NCBI GenBank assembly: GCA_019637915.1
Contig: JAHBUV010000001.1
Coordinates: forward strand, 2,264,565 to 2,328,564
Reading direction: 5' to 3'
DNA length: 64,000 nt
From: Pseudobdellovibrionaceae bacterium
GTDB lineage: Bacteria; Bdellovibrionota; Bdellovibrionia; Bdellovibrionales; Bdellovibrionaceae
A program made the translations under genes and the position numbers. The notes below the pieces were generated by a model, which was not told where the DNA came from, did no database searches, and saw only the letters and a list, made by a program, of their open reading frames with translations. Of the stretch, positions 16,853-29,162 are shown piece after piece (the stretch's first letter is position 1; each line of letters begins with the position of its first letter).

Positions 16853-17530
16853 ATGAAGTCGATTCAAATGCCGTGGATGTTGGTCGTGGCGGTTCTTTTC
16901 TCGGCCGGTTGCCAGAACACCATCGAAAAGGCCGGCCGCAACGCCGGTTACTCCGCCTACGAGCTGGTCGGCATTGAAAAGCGCGATCTCCTGAAAAGAC
17001 GCGTGAACACCGCCCGCGACGAGCAGAAAGAAGCCACGGAAAGTTACCAAAGCGCCCTGGACCGCATGAAGAGCATGTACAACTTCGACGGCGGCCGCCT
17101 GGAAAAGGAATACCGCGCGCTGAATTCGGCCTACGAGGAGTCCGAGCGCAAAAGCCGCGACGTGCGCCTGAGCGTGCACAACGTGGAGACCGTGGCGGGC
17201 GATCTGTTCGCGGAATGGGAAAAAGAGATCAAGGACATCCAGACCGCGTCCTTGCGCGCCAAGAGCCAGAAAACCCTGGCTGACACCAAGGTCCGTTACG
17301 AGAACCTGCATCGCACCCTGAAGGCGGCGGAATCGCGCATGGATCCGATCCTGGCGAAATTGAAGGACCAGGTCCTGTACCTGAAGCACAACCTGAACGC
17401 CAAAGCCATCGCTTCACTCAAGGGCGAGGCCACGACGATCCAGAACGACATCTCCAGCCTGATCGCGCAGATGCAGAAGTCCATCGATGCGGCGGACAAA
17501 TTCATCAAGGAGATGGAGAACGAATCCTAG
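16853..17530 (+). CDS. DUF2959-type lipoprotein
   Basis: This 225-residue protein has a lipobox (FSAGC, Cys at residue 20) and then YELVGIEKRDLLKRRVNTAR, the start of the DUF2959 family, followed by long charged helices forming coiled coils to the C-terminus. DUF2959 proteins are periplasmic-facing helical lipoproteins of unknown role. The start follows AAGGTGAGG. The stop overlaps the last gene of the convergent radical-SAM operon by four bases. Confidence 0.85.
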   Translation: MKSIQMPWMLVVAVLFSAGCQNTIEKAGRNAGYSAYELVGIEKRDLLKRRVNTARDEQKEATESYQSALDRMKSMYNFDGGRLEKEYRALNSAYEESERKSRDVRLSVHNVETVAGDLFAEWEKEIKDIQTASLRAKSQKTLADTKVRYENLHRTLKAAESRMDPILAKLKDQVLYLKHNLNAKAIASLKGEATTIQNDISSLIAQMQKSIDAADKFIKEMENES

Positions 17531-18912
17531 ATCCAGGCCGTTCGGCGGCACAGCCGGTAAAAGCCCTCGTACTCCGGGAAGGTTTCCAGGAACGAGGTCT
17601 TTTTACGCCGGTCGTATTCCTGGATCATCTTGTAGAAATCCCGGCGCAGGATCCAGGTGCGCAAAGGGCCGTAGCGGCGTTGCTCCAGCAAGGAGCGGAT
17701 GCGGCTGATCTTGATCAATTCGTGGGGATAGAAGCCGACCCCGGCGGAGCCCCGGTCAGGATGGGCCTCCATGAAAGCCAGCGTGTCGTCCAGGTAGGGG
17801 AGAAAGTTCGAAGGCAAAATCGCCACGGACAGATGCTCGGGATTGAGCAGATAAGGCGTGTCCAGGCCGATGTGGTGGCGCGGGAACTCGCGTCGGTGGG
17901 AGAGCACGACGCCCATCAGATCCTTGAGGCCCGAGAGGCTCAGGCAATTCACCGTCACCATGTAGGATAAAGTGATGGGCACTTCGACCCGGGTCAGAAC
18001 CTCGCGGACGTTGTCCAGAAAACGTTCGTAGCGCAGGCCGAAACGGATGTACTCCGCCCGCGGTCCGACGGTGTCGACGCTGGTGTAGAAAGTCAGGCGT
18101 TTGATCCTGCCCTTGAGCGCGTTCGCCTTGCGGATGATCTCGTCGCGCTTGCTCGGCGCGAAACTGAAATTGCTGTTGATGGCCAGATTCAGCTGCGGCT
18201 GCGGATGCTCGACGAGCCAATCGAGGACCTGCCCCGTTTCCTTGGCCAGAAAGGGCTCCCCGCCGGTGATGCGGAAGTGACGAAGGTCCGGCGCCAGGTC
18301 GGGCCACCATTGCCAGAAAGACCGGATGTGGGCGCGCCGCTGCTCTTCATCGAGGGGATAGACGCCGTTGTGCTTGAGCAGGGTGAGGTTGTTGTAGAGC
18401 TTGCTGGTCGGGTACGGGCCGTGGTCCTTGATTTCCTTCATCCACGAGCTGGAATAGGCCGGGCTGCAGTACATGCAGCGGAAGTTGCACACCGAATCGA
18501 AGGAGATTTCCACGTAGGAGGGATTGATGGGCTTGGTGCCGCCGCTCTTGACGCAGTCGTCGTGGAAAGGCTCCGCCCAGTCGTCGGCGCTCTTCAGCAG
18601 GCGGTCGCTCACCTGCCCGCGGTCTTCCATGGTCCAGCAGTAGGCGCACTCCGCGGGGCGCTGGCCCTCGCTCATCTGCCGGCGCATCTGCATCTTGTAG
18701 GCCGTGTTGTGCAGGGCGGAGGGTTGGCGTTGGATCTCGTGGCGGTCGACGCGATGGGATTTCACGTGGTGGCAGCTCTGCGTGTTGCCGTTGTGCAGGT
18801 GCAAGGTCACCTGCTTCCACTTCGCCAGGCAGAAAGACGGCGACACGGCGTCGAGCCGCTGTTTCACGGCCTGCAGGGAGGGAGTGAGGAGGTTGCCTTC
18901 ATCGATGCTCAT
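17527..18912 (-). CDS. Twitch-type radical SAM protein (third of three)
   Basis: This 461-residue protein starts at ATG 18912, overlapping the previous stop in ATGA; the upstream in-frame ATG at 18978 lies inside the preceding gene and is unlikely. The radical-SAM CxxxCxxC is at Cys142, Cys146 and Cys149 (DSVCNFRCMYCSP). Additional N-terminal cysteines occur in SPSFCLAKW, SCHHV and CAYCWTMEDRG. The glycine-rich FRITGGEPFLAKE motif that helps bind SAM is present. The substrate is unknown. It is encoded in one operon with two paralogues, which suggests sequential or combined action. Confidence 0.9.
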   Translation of the reverse strand: MSIDEGNLLTPSLQAVKQRLDAVSPSFCLAKWKQVTLHLHNGNTQSCHHVKSHRVDRHEIQRQPSALHNTAYKMQMRRQMSEGQRPAECAYCWTMEDRGQVSDRLLKSADDWAEPFHDDCVKSGGTKPINPSYVEISFDSVCNFRCMYCSPAYSSSWMKEIKDHGPYPTSKLYNNLTLLKHNGVYPLDEEQRRAHIRSFWQWWPDLAPDLRHFRITGGEPFLAKETGQVLDWLVEHPQPQLNLAINSNFSFAPSKRDEIIRKANALKGRIKRLTFYTSVDTVGPRAEYIRFGLRYERFLDNVREVLTRVEVPITLSYMVTVNCLSLSGLKDLMGVVLSHRREFPRHHIGLDTPYLLNPEHLSVAILPSNFLPYLDDTLAFMEAHPDRGSAGVGFYPHELIKISRIRSLLEQRRYGPLRTWILRRDFYKMIQEYDRRKKTSFLETFPEYEGFYRLCRRTAWI

Positions 18913-20204
18913 GCGGTGATGACCTGTTCGGGTTCCCGCATCAGCGAGGCCAGATGAGGGAAGGTTTTTTCGAAGCATGTGCCGCGAGCCTTGTCCAGGA
19001 TCCGCGTGTAGGAACGGAACTGCCCGCGCAAATGCTCCGCTTCAGGGTGTTCATGCAGGATCTGCTCACGCACATGTTTCAGGCGATGGCGGTTGTGCTC
19101 GCTGAGGCGTGGATCATTCAGGGCCTCATCGACGAGGCCGAAGGCGCGTCTTTTGAGATCCTGGGGCAGGAGTTCCGGGCGCAGCCAGGCGGGGTTTTGC
19201 AGGAGCGTCGGCATGACGTTCAAATGCCCATAGGGCCGGTCGATGGCCAGCCATTGCAAGAGCCGCACGAACGACTCGAGATTGGCGATCTGCACGACGG
19301 ACATGAGCGTCAGCGACACCCCTTCGGCCATCCAGCGGTCGATGTTGCGGCTGACGTCCGCGAAACGGGTGGGATAGCGGATGTACTCGTTGGCCTCGCC
19401 GTGAGCGTCGATGCTGCCGGTGACTTCCAGGCGTTTGAACCGCTTCGCCAACCGCAGGAGCTCCTCATCCATGACGGTGAGGTTGGTGGTGAAGGAAATC
19501 AGGACGTCGTTCCGTCCCTGCGCCAGAAGCTCGCGCAGCAAAAGGCGGTTGGAGGCGATCAGGGTGGGCTCACCGCCGGTGAAATAGATGCGCTCGAGGG
19601 TCGGCATGCAACGGCGCACGTTTTCCAGATAGATGGCGTTTTCAGCCCAGCGGAAATCCGAGGACTTGGCTTCGCGCACTTCGTAGTCCCAGGTGTCGCG
19701 TAAAAAGGCCGGCAGTTCCGCGGAAGGATCTTCCAGGAGGGATTGGCGCTCGGAAAAGACTTTCGAACTGCTGAGGCTCCAGCAGGTCGTGCACTTCAAG
19801 TTGCAGAGGGTGCCGGGCCGGGGTTCCAGCGACAGGGGCAGGGACGGGGATGCTCCGTCGTGCTGTCGCGAGATCTCGACCTCGCGGAGGATTTTTTCGT
19901 TGAGGCCGTGGGAGTTGTAGGAATGGCGCGGACTCGGGGAGCCGGTCTCGTCCTGCTTGCGGCAGTACGCGCACTCCTCGGGCCATTCGCCCTTGAGCAT
20001 CTGGCGGCGCACGTTCCTCACGTGCCCGGAGTTGAAAATCTCCTCGATGGGATCATGATGGATGTGGTAGTCGCTGCCGTCGTCTTTTTTGATGTAGTTG
20101 TTGGAGACCACGCAGCAGATTTTGCATTTGCCGTTGGTTTCCGTCCCCAGGTTGATCCAGGGCATGACGCAAAAAGTGGGGCTGATCCCGTCCGCGGTCC
20201 TCAC
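18909..20204 (-). CDS. Twitch-type radical SAM protein (second of three)
   Basis: This 431-residue protein starts at GTG 20204, overlapping the stop of the first paralogue. The radical-SAM cluster is at Cys134, Cys138 and Cys141 (GTLCNLKCTTCWS). A separate N-terminal group (SPTFCVMPW, CKICC, CAYCRKQDE) resembles the cysteine pattern at the same place in the two neighbours. IYFTGGEPTLI is the SAM-binding glycine motif. It differs most from the other two, which share a longer CW..EDRG-type segment. The function is unknown; these proteins often accompany glycan or surface-polymer genes. Confidence 0.9.
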   Translation of the reverse strand: MRTADGISPTFCVMPWINLGTETNGKCKICCVVSNNYIKKDDGSDYHIHHDPIEEIFNSGHVRNVRRQMLKGEWPEECAYCRKQDETGSPSPRHSYNSHGLNEKILREVEISRQHDGASPSLPLSLEPRPGTLCNLKCTTCWSLSSSKVFSERQSLLEDPSAELPAFLRDTWDYEVREAKSSDFRWAENAIYLENVRRCMPTLERIYFTGGEPTLIASNRLLLRELLAQGRNDVLISFTTNLTVMDEELLRLAKRFKRLEVTGSIDAHGEANEYIRYPTRFADVSRNIDRWMAEGVSLTLMSVVQIANLESFVRLLQWLAIDRPYGHLNVMPTLLQNPAWLRPELLPQDLKRRAFGLVDEALNDPRLSEHNRHRLKHVREQILHEHPEAEHLRGQFRSYTRILDKARGTCFEKTFPHLASLMREPEQVITA

Positions 20205-21544
20205 AGCGCCTCCGCCTCGGGCCGCCGCGAGGCTTTTTCCGCCAGATCGAAGAAGTCCCGCATCTGCGGGAAAGTGGCGCGCAAATCGGTGCGGCGGCGG
20301 CGGTCGTGCTCCTGGAAAAAGCGGTGGAAATCAGCGAGATCGTCGCGCCGGCGCTCGGGGTCCTGCGGGACGCGCATGAAATCGAGGGCGCGGCGCACGC
20401 TCTGGATTTCCGCGCCGGTGAAGCCGGTGCCGTCCTCGCGGAAGTGGGACTCCATGAATTCCAGCAGTTCGATCAGATGGATCTGATGGCTTTCCGGCAG
20501 CAGGTCCAGGCGCTGCCAGCGCGGCGACATCAAGAGCTCGGCGGTCGAGGACAGCATGCGGGTGGAACCGAATTCGCGCTTCAGATCCAGGATCCACGAC
20601 CAGTAGTCGCGCAGGCCGTGCAGGCTCAGGTTGTTCAGGGTGCAGTTCACCACCAGGTGTCCGTTCGTGCGTCGCAGGTAGGCGCGAACGTTGCGGTCAA
20701 ACAATTTCAGATTCAGCCCGTGACGGATGTACTCGGCGCCGGGGCCCCAGGTGTCCAGGCTGGGATGCAGGAAAAGATTCTTCAGGCGGCCGGGCCGGGT
20801 CACTTCCTCCGCCAGGTCAACGAAGCGGTCCCACAAAGGGGCGGGCAATGAGCAGTTGGAGTTGATGGAAATTTCCAGGTGGCGGTTGGCGTTGTTGCGC
20901 ACCCACTCCAGCATCGGCATGAACTCTTTGGCGAGCAGGGGCTCGCCCCCCGTCAGGGTCAGGAGGCGGATTCCCGGGTAGATTTCTTTGAACCAGGCGT
21001 CGAAGACGGCGCGGAATTCCGGATCCTGTTCTTGATAGGGATCCTGTCCCTGGTTTTTGAACCAACTGAAGTCGTTGTGCGGCTGGCGCGTGGGGTAAGA
21101 GCCATGCTGGCGGACCTCCTGATACCAGGAGCTCGAGACCAGCGGATTGCAGTAGGAGCATTTCAGCTGGCAAAGCGGCGAGAAGTTCAGTTCCAGCCAG
21201 GTGGGCGGCAGAGCGGCGGCGGGGACGGGCCCCGGAGTTTGCTCGAGGGCTTCGGTCATCCACACGTGCCCCGACCAGTAAAGCCGGTCGCTGCGATGGC
21301 CGAGGTCTTCGACCTCCCAGCAGCCCTGGCATTCGGCGGGACGATCCCCGGCGGCGAGGGCCGCGCGCACCGTCCGGTCATCAGGATGGTCGTTGAAAGC
21401 GAGCCCGTCGTTCAGCGATTTGCGGCGGAAAGGGTGGTGGCAGCAGGTTTTGATCAGGCCGGCCGCCAGGTTCACCGAAGCATGCCGCCATTTCACGGGG
21501 CAGAACGTCGGTGAAACTCGGGACAGGACTTGAGCCATTTCCAT
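20201..21544 (-). CDS. Twitch-type radical SAM protein (first of three)
   Basis: This 447-residue protein has CxxxCxxC at Cys125, Cys129 and Cys132 (SPLCQLKCSYCNP), the N-terminal SPTFCPVKW and TCCHH cysteines, CQGCWEVEDLG, and LTLTGGEPLLAKE. It is the promoter-proximal gene of a three-gene, ATGA/GTGA-coupled operon on the minus strand and is divergent from the large glycosyltransferase (141 bases between starts). No ribosome-binding site is obvious. Substrate and product cannot be inferred. Confidence 0.9.
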   Translation of the reverse strand: MEMAQVLSRVSPTFCPVKWRHASVNLAAGLIKTCCHHPFRRKSLNDGLAFNDHPDDRTVRAALAAGDRPAECQGCWEVEDLGHRSDRLYWSGHVWMTEALEQTPGPVPAAALPPTWLELNFSPLCQLKCSYCNPLVSSSWYQEVRQHGSYPTRQPHNDFSWFKNQGQDPYQEQDPEFRAVFDAWFKEIYPGIRLLTLTGGEPLLAKEFMPMLEWVRNNANRHLEISINSNCSLPAPLWDRFVDLAEEVTRPGRLKNLFLHPSLDTWGPGAEYIRHGLNLKLFDRNVRAYLRRTNGHLVVNCTLNNLSLHGLRDYWSWILDLKREFGSTRMLSSTAELLMSPRWQRLDLLPESHQIHLIELLEFMESHFREDGTGFTGAEIQSVRRALDFMRVPQDPERRRDDLADFHRFFQEHDRRRRTDLRATFPQMRDFFDLAEKASRRPEAEAL

Positions 21545-24148
21545 GGCGGGAGCCTAACCCGGATCGCCGCGGAAACAAAGGCTTTTGCCGGCTTTCCCGC
21601 GACACGGAGGGGCTTGTTTTGCCCCAGGTGATTGAATAGTTTTTGCTCCATGCACGCCACTTTTCTGGAGGGCCGGTCCCCTGCCATGAAACTCAGTTTG
21701 GTGATCCCCACTCACGAGCGCTTCGACGGTTTGAACAGACTGCTGAGCTCTGTGCAAATGCAGGATTTTGATTTCTCCGCACTGGAAATCCTGATTGTTT
21801 TCAATGTGGGCGATGATCCGGGGCGTGAAAAGATCCAGGCGTTGTGGCGGGAACGCTTTCCCCATTTGCGGACTTTGGTTTGCGGGAAGCGCTCCGCCAA
21901 TCGGGCCCGCAACCTCGGGCTGCGGGAGGCCCGCGCGGATGTCGTTTATTTCCTGGATGATGACTGCGAGCTGCCGCGCGATCCCCATCTGGCCCATGTT
22001 TTGGATCTTCACGACCGTCATCCGGAGGCGCTGGCCGTTGGCGGACCGTATCATGACCCCGTGGGCAACAACTCATGCGGTCGTGTTTACAACCGCATTT
22101 CCAATGAATGGATCATCCGCAGCCATCTTCCTGATCAGGGGACGGCCAACCTCCTCGGTGGCAACGTCAGTTACAAAAAGAAAGCCCTGGTTTCCCTGAA
22201 CGCGGAGTTCGACGAGTCCATGGACTACGGCGGCACCGAGACGGAGTTCCACACGCGCCTGCTGCGGGCGGGGGGACGCTTGCTGTTCCAGGAATCCCTG
22301 GGCGTTTTCCATCATCCCGAGATTTCCTGGAGCGAGTTGTCGAAAAAGGCTTTCCGCCAAGGACAATTCAGCGGTCGGGATGGCGAAACCCCGTCCCCTC
22401 GGCCCGCCATCACCCGCGTGGACACGGCCAAAGAGGACATCCCATGGGCGGAGCGCTGGGCGGAAAAAATCCACCGGCGTTTTTTCAACCAAGGAAAAAA
22501 GCAACCGCGCCGTCGCCGCCCGCCCGGCGTCGTGGAGCGCTGGGCTGCTTGGGCTTCGATGCTGCCCCTGGAGTTCTGGGGGCTGCTCACGGAATCCGTG
22601 CGCTCTTTGAAGCTGTCTTTGTTTTTTCCCGGCGAGGCGTTGGAGTCTTTCGAGGGACGGGATGGCTATTTTGTCTCGATGGATGAAAGCAGGCATGATC
22701 ACGATGCGGAGGTGCTGTCGCATTATCCTTTCCGAAATATCTTTGTTCCGGCGGCCGTCTGGGGGAAATGGGAAAGATCGCACGGGATGAAGCTCGCGGC
22801 GGCGGGTCGGCGGATGGTCCTGGTGCGCGATTTCCGGGAAGGGTCCCCCGCGGAGCCAGCCCTGGCCGCGCCGGAAATGCTGATCCTCGTCGATCATGTC
22901 ACGCCCTCGTTGCGGGCGCACTTTTCGGCGCTGGCGAAAAAAGGATCGCGTCTCGAATTTCTGCATTTCATCGCCGACGTGAAGAGCTGGTCCTCCCGCT
23001 TGGATCTCTTGCCCGCTGAGTTTTTGGAACGCTGGTCCTTTTGCATTCAACGACGTCATCATGGCGAAGGGCGCTTGAGCCCCAGTGCCACGGAAATTTA
23101 CTCCATGGTGTCGCGCTGGGTTCAGCTCTGCGCGCGAAGCGGGAAAAAATTGCGGGTGCACGGCCCTCCCGGCTTCGTCATGAACGATGAGCGATTGACC
23201 GACCACGAGATTTTTTACGCTCTTCCGGAGAAAAATTTCGCGCACGCGCTGAACCCGCAGGTCCCGCGGTTGTCCGTCATCATCCCGTGTTTTGAGGCCC
23301 AGGATGACATCCCTTGGGTCTTGGAGCACTTGCGCCGCCAGAACGTCGCGCCCGGATTTTTCGAAGTGATCCTGGTCGACGACGGCAGCCGGGATTCCCT
23401 GGAGCATCTTTTGCGTGCATGGTGCGGGCAGGACCCTCCGCCCTTTGACCTGCGTCTGGAAAGATGGGAGCGGCACCGGGGCGGGAACAAAGAGCGCGAT
23501 GCGCGTTTCCGCGCCGGCATGGCCCGCAATCTCGGTGCGGCCGTCGCCCGGGGCGAGCAGTTTTGTTTCCTGGATTCGGACATCCTGGTCCCTCCGGACT
23601 TCATCCGCCAAACCTCAGCGGCTTTGCAGGACGGCGTGGTCTTGCAGGCCAAGCGTTTGATGCTGAGGGAGGAGAGCAGCCGCCGTGCCTTGGATTTGAC
23701 GCAAGTCTCGGTGGAGGCGGATTGTTACGCCGAGGAGCTGTACTGGGAGAACTTCAAATCCGCGCAGAGCTGGACGGACTTGCCCTCTTATTGGAAGTAC
23801 ACCTGCACTTACGCGCTGGCTGTGCGGCGGGATGATTTCTGGCGGGTGGGGGCTTTCGATCCGAATTTCCACATCTACGGCTTTGAAGACGTCGACCTGG
23901 GTTATCGTTTGCACAAAAAAGGCCTGTCGTTCCGTTTCACGGAAGATCCGGTGTTCCACCTGTTTCCGAAGAAGCGCGATTGGAGCTTGCACTTCCGCGA
24001 TTCCGAGCGCGGGGAAGTGCTGTTCCAGACCTGCACGACGTTCTTTTTCCTGCATTTGCACCCCAGCCTGTTCCGTGAGTTCGGCGGTTTTTTGCTTTTG
24101 CCTTTGCGTTTCCAGGTCCGTCCCTTCGTGCGCTTGATCACGGGCCTT

Positions 24149-24523
24149 TTCCAACCGTGGCGCCTGCGTGAAAGCGCGCGAAGGATTTGGCAGCCATGGA
24201 AAATCGCTGTTTTCGTGCAGCGGAATTGGCAGCCTTGGAAGCTCGCCGTTTTCGTGCGGCGATGGGGCGGTTCCATGCGGAGGCACTGGCAGCCTTGGAG
24301 GATCGGCGTGTGGGCGCGCCGGCACTGGCAACCCTGGAGGATCGCCGTGGCCGTGCAGCGAACGGGCGGTTTCATACGGAGGCAATGGCAGCCCTGGAGG
24401 GTCCGCGTTTTCTTCGTGCGCGGGTTTCATTCCCTCCGCCGGCCTTTCGAGTTCTGGAGGTGGCGGGTGTTCTTTCAAAGACTGTGGCAGCCTTGGGTGT
24501 TCCGGGTGGCGGCGATCCGTTCG
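24149..24523 (+). repeat. Tandem (W/F)QPW-(K/R) repeat region within the glycosyltransferase
   Basis: One FQPW and six WQPW tetrapeptides are each followed by a basic/hydrophobic stretch. Most of the spacings alternate between 13 and 20 residues (for example WQPWKIAVFVQRN and WQPWRIGVWARRH), plus one degenerate FWRWRV copy. At DNA level the octamer TGGCAGCC recurs at most unit starts. Amphipathic Trp/Arg segments suggest interaction with the membrane surface. Confidence 0.85.
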
Positions 24524-24773
24524 TGGTATTGGTTCCGGCGCCGAGTGCTGCACTCGCTGTGGATGATCCCGCTGTTGGCGTTCACTTACGGGTTCGTGCT
24601 GGTCTGCAAGGCGCGGACCCTGGCGGGCCTGGTTTATTTCCGCGCGCGCCGGTGGATTGGGCTGTACCCCATGAAGCCCCTGCATTTCCTGCGCTATCAG
24701 CGCGAGGCGCACCGTTTGAGCGGGACGACGGCCGGATTCATTCCCTGGCTCGCCGCCCGCGGCGCGAGCCGGA

Positions 24774-27474
<2,701 letters not shown>

Positions 27475-27488
<14 letters not shown>

Positions 27489-27933
27489 AAATGACCTTTC
27501 TGACGATGCCGGATTCAAAACCGCGGGAGAGCAAGAACCGCCCGATGCGCTCGCGGGTGGCGCGGTCGGGCGGTTCTTCCCCGGACCACTTAGTCTGAGC
27601 GAGGCGCAGGGCCTTTTCAAGTTCGACCTCGGGATCGCCGCTCACGGTGGGCAGGCCCTTTTCCTTCAGCTTCTGATTGATGGAACGAATGCCTTTCGAG
27701 CGCCGGTGCAGGCTGTCCGCCACGCGCAGGGAAAGGTCCTTTTCATCGGGCATCCAGCGGTTGTCGCGGGCGAATTGCACGGCCTCGAGGATCTCCTCGC
27801 GGGGGAAGCGGTCGGCGAGCTTTTCCAGCAACTCCTTTTCGGAGTGATCACGGCGCGCCAGCAGGTCCATCACCTTGCGGCGGGCGCTGGGCGGCGGTCG
27901 TTTTTTGCGGGGCTCTTCGGGTGTTTCTGACAT
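27475..27933 (-). CDS. recX: Regulatory protein RecX
   Basis: This 152-residue protein consists of RecX three-helix repeats: KVMDLLARRDHSEKELLEKL near the N-terminus, DLSLRVADSLHRRSKGIRSI in the middle and RIGRFLLSRGFESGIVRKVI at the end. RecX limits RecA filament growth. recA itself lies 1.2 kb away on the other strand. It is the first gene of a recX-alaS transcript whose extended -10 lies just upstream. Confidence 0.9.
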
Positions 27934-27943
27934 CGTGTCATGA

Positions 27944-27952
27944 ATTATACCA
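27944..27952 (-). promoter_or_regulatory. Extended -10 promoter of recX-alaS
   Basis: On the minus strand TGGTATAAT (27952-27944) is a perfect extended -10, which can work without a good -35; none is seen at 16-18 bases. The expected start is only a few bases before the recX ATG at 27933. Confidence 0.6.
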
Positions 27953-28012
27953 AGGCGGCCTTTTAAGCACCTCCGCCCGAGGGCCTACGCGCCGCAAAAG
28001 GCGTCGTCTTCG

Positions 28013-28041
28013 TTGTCACTGGCGGGTGGGATCCCTAGAAT
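28013..28041 (+). promoter_or_regulatory. Promoter of pgpA (apparently leaderless)
   Basis: TTGTCA (28013-28018), exactly 17 bases and TAGAAT (28036-28041) match the sigma-70 consensus at 10 of 12 positions. Seven bases separate the -10 from the ATG at 28049, so transcription should begin at or next to the start codon. Confidence 0.7.
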
Positions 28042-28048
28042 CCCGCCC

Positions 28049-28546
28049 ATGCGGAAGCTGTTGCTCTTGATCGCGACCTTTTTCGGCGTCGGCCGCCTGC
28101 CCCGTTCCCCGGGGACCTGGGGGACTCTGGCGACCATCCCTCTGGCCTTGCTGCTGATGTGGCTGGGTCCGCTCTGGCACATGGCCGTGATCGTGGTGCT
28201 TTTGCCTCTGGGAATCTGGGCGGCGGACGCTTTTGACCGCTCTGAAACGCGCCACGACTGCCAGGAAATCGTCATTGATGAGGTGCTGGGTTTTTTGATC
28301 ACCATGCTGTGGATGCCGCTCACCTGGCAGGCGGTGGTGATCGGTTTTGTGTTGTTTCGCACATTGGATATCCTCAAACCTTTTCCGATCTCGGTTTTAG
28401 ATCAACGCGTCAAGGGCGGCTTTGGCGTGATGGTGGATGACGTGGCGGCCGGTCTGATCGCCAATCTCGTGATGCAGGTGATCTTGAGCCAAACCGCCTG
28501 GTTGGGGGTGCAGTCCCTCGTCATTTCAAGCCGCGGTGGCGGTTGA
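28049..28546 (+). CDS. pgpA: Phosphatidylglycerophosphatase A
   Basis: This 165-residue membrane protein contains GRLPRSPGTWGTLATIPLAL at the start, VIDEVLGFLI, FRTLDILKPFPI and GVMVDDVAAGLIANL, the full PgpA pattern. It removes the phosphate from phosphatidylglycerophosphate to make phosphatidylglycerol. The start MRKLLLLIAT at 28049 fits the family better than the upstream in-frame codons and sits right behind a good promoter. Confidence 0.94.
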   Translation: MRKLLLLIATFFGVGRLPRSPGTWGTLATIPLALLLMWLGPLWHMAVIVVLLPLGIWAADAFDRSETRHDCQEIVIDEVLGFLITMLWMPLTWQAVVIGFVLFRTLDILKPFPISVLDQRVKGGFGVMVDDVAAGLIANLVMQVILSQTAWLGVQSLVISSRGGG

Positions 28547-28591
28547 GTTTTCGCGCTCTTAACGCTGACAGTCTGGTTTTTTCGAATTTTG

Positions 28592-28621
28592 TGGACTCTG
28601 TAAAAATAATGTAAATATACT
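28592..28621 (+). promoter_or_regulatory. Promoter of pncC-recA
   Basis: TGGACT (28592-28597), 18 bases and TATACT (28616-28621) lie in an AT-rich stretch. The -10 ends seven bases before the ATG at 28629, again implying a leaderless mRNA. I saw no recognisable LexA operator here. Confidence 0.55.
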
Positions 28622-28628
28622 CGAGCAC

Positions 28629-29117
28629 ATGGAGATCCGGATGCCGAATTCCCTGAACTCTCTTCTTGATCTTCTGCGCGAGAGGAAACAGACAGTGGGA
28701 TTTGCAGAGAGCTGCACGGGCGGCAAACTGTCCGCGCTGTTCACGGAGCAGCCGGGGGTTTCCGAGGTGTTCCTCGGCGCCGTGGTGAGCTACTCCAACC
28801 AGGTCAAAGAAGACCTGCTCGGGGTGAAAACGGACACCCTGGCGAACTTCGGCGCGGTCAGCGAAGAGACCGCCCGGGAGATGGCCCGCGGGGCGAGGCA
28901 GCGCCTGAAGACCGACTGGGCGGTGGCGATCACGGGGATCGCCGGGCCGGGCGGGGGCAGTGAAAAAAAACCGGTGGGCACCGTGTGTTTCGCGGTGACA
29001 GGCCCGGAGGGTGTGGAAGACTCGGAAACGCGGGTGTTCAGCGGCGAGAGGACCTCCATCCAGCACCAGGCGGCCGGAGCGGCGATGGACTGGCTGTCGT
29101 CTTTTTTAAAGAAGTAA
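28629..29117 (+). CDS. pncC: Nicotinamide-nucleotide amidase (CinA C-terminal domain)
   Basis: This 162-residue stand-alone CinA C-domain protein has GFAESCTGGKLSALFTEQPG, AVVSYSNQVKEDLLGV and AITGIAGPGGG, the catalytic signature of the deamidase that converts NMN to nicotinate mononucleotide. It lacks the N-terminal molybdopterin-binding-type half of full CinA. ATG 28629 fits a leaderless start; ATG 28641, four codons later, has a GGAG upstream and is the alternative. recA follows after 45 bases, a common pairing. Confidence 0.9.
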   Translation: MEIRMPNSLNSLLDLLRERKQTVGFAESCTGGKLSALFTEQPGVSEVFLGAVVSYSNQVKEDLLGVKTDTLANFGAVSEETAREMARGARQRLKTDWAVAITGIAGPGGGSEKKPVGTVCFAVTGPEGVEDSETRVFSGERTSIQHQAAGAAMDWLSSFLKK

Positions 29118-29162
29118 ACAAAACGGGATCCCTTCGAGAGGAAGGGAGAAAGAGGAAAAGAA

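Noticed and set aside
28547-29162. A LexA/SOS operator before pncC-recA
   Set aside because: I looked for Escherichia-, Bacillus- and alpha-type inverted repeats and saw none; a lineage-specific box cannot be excluded.
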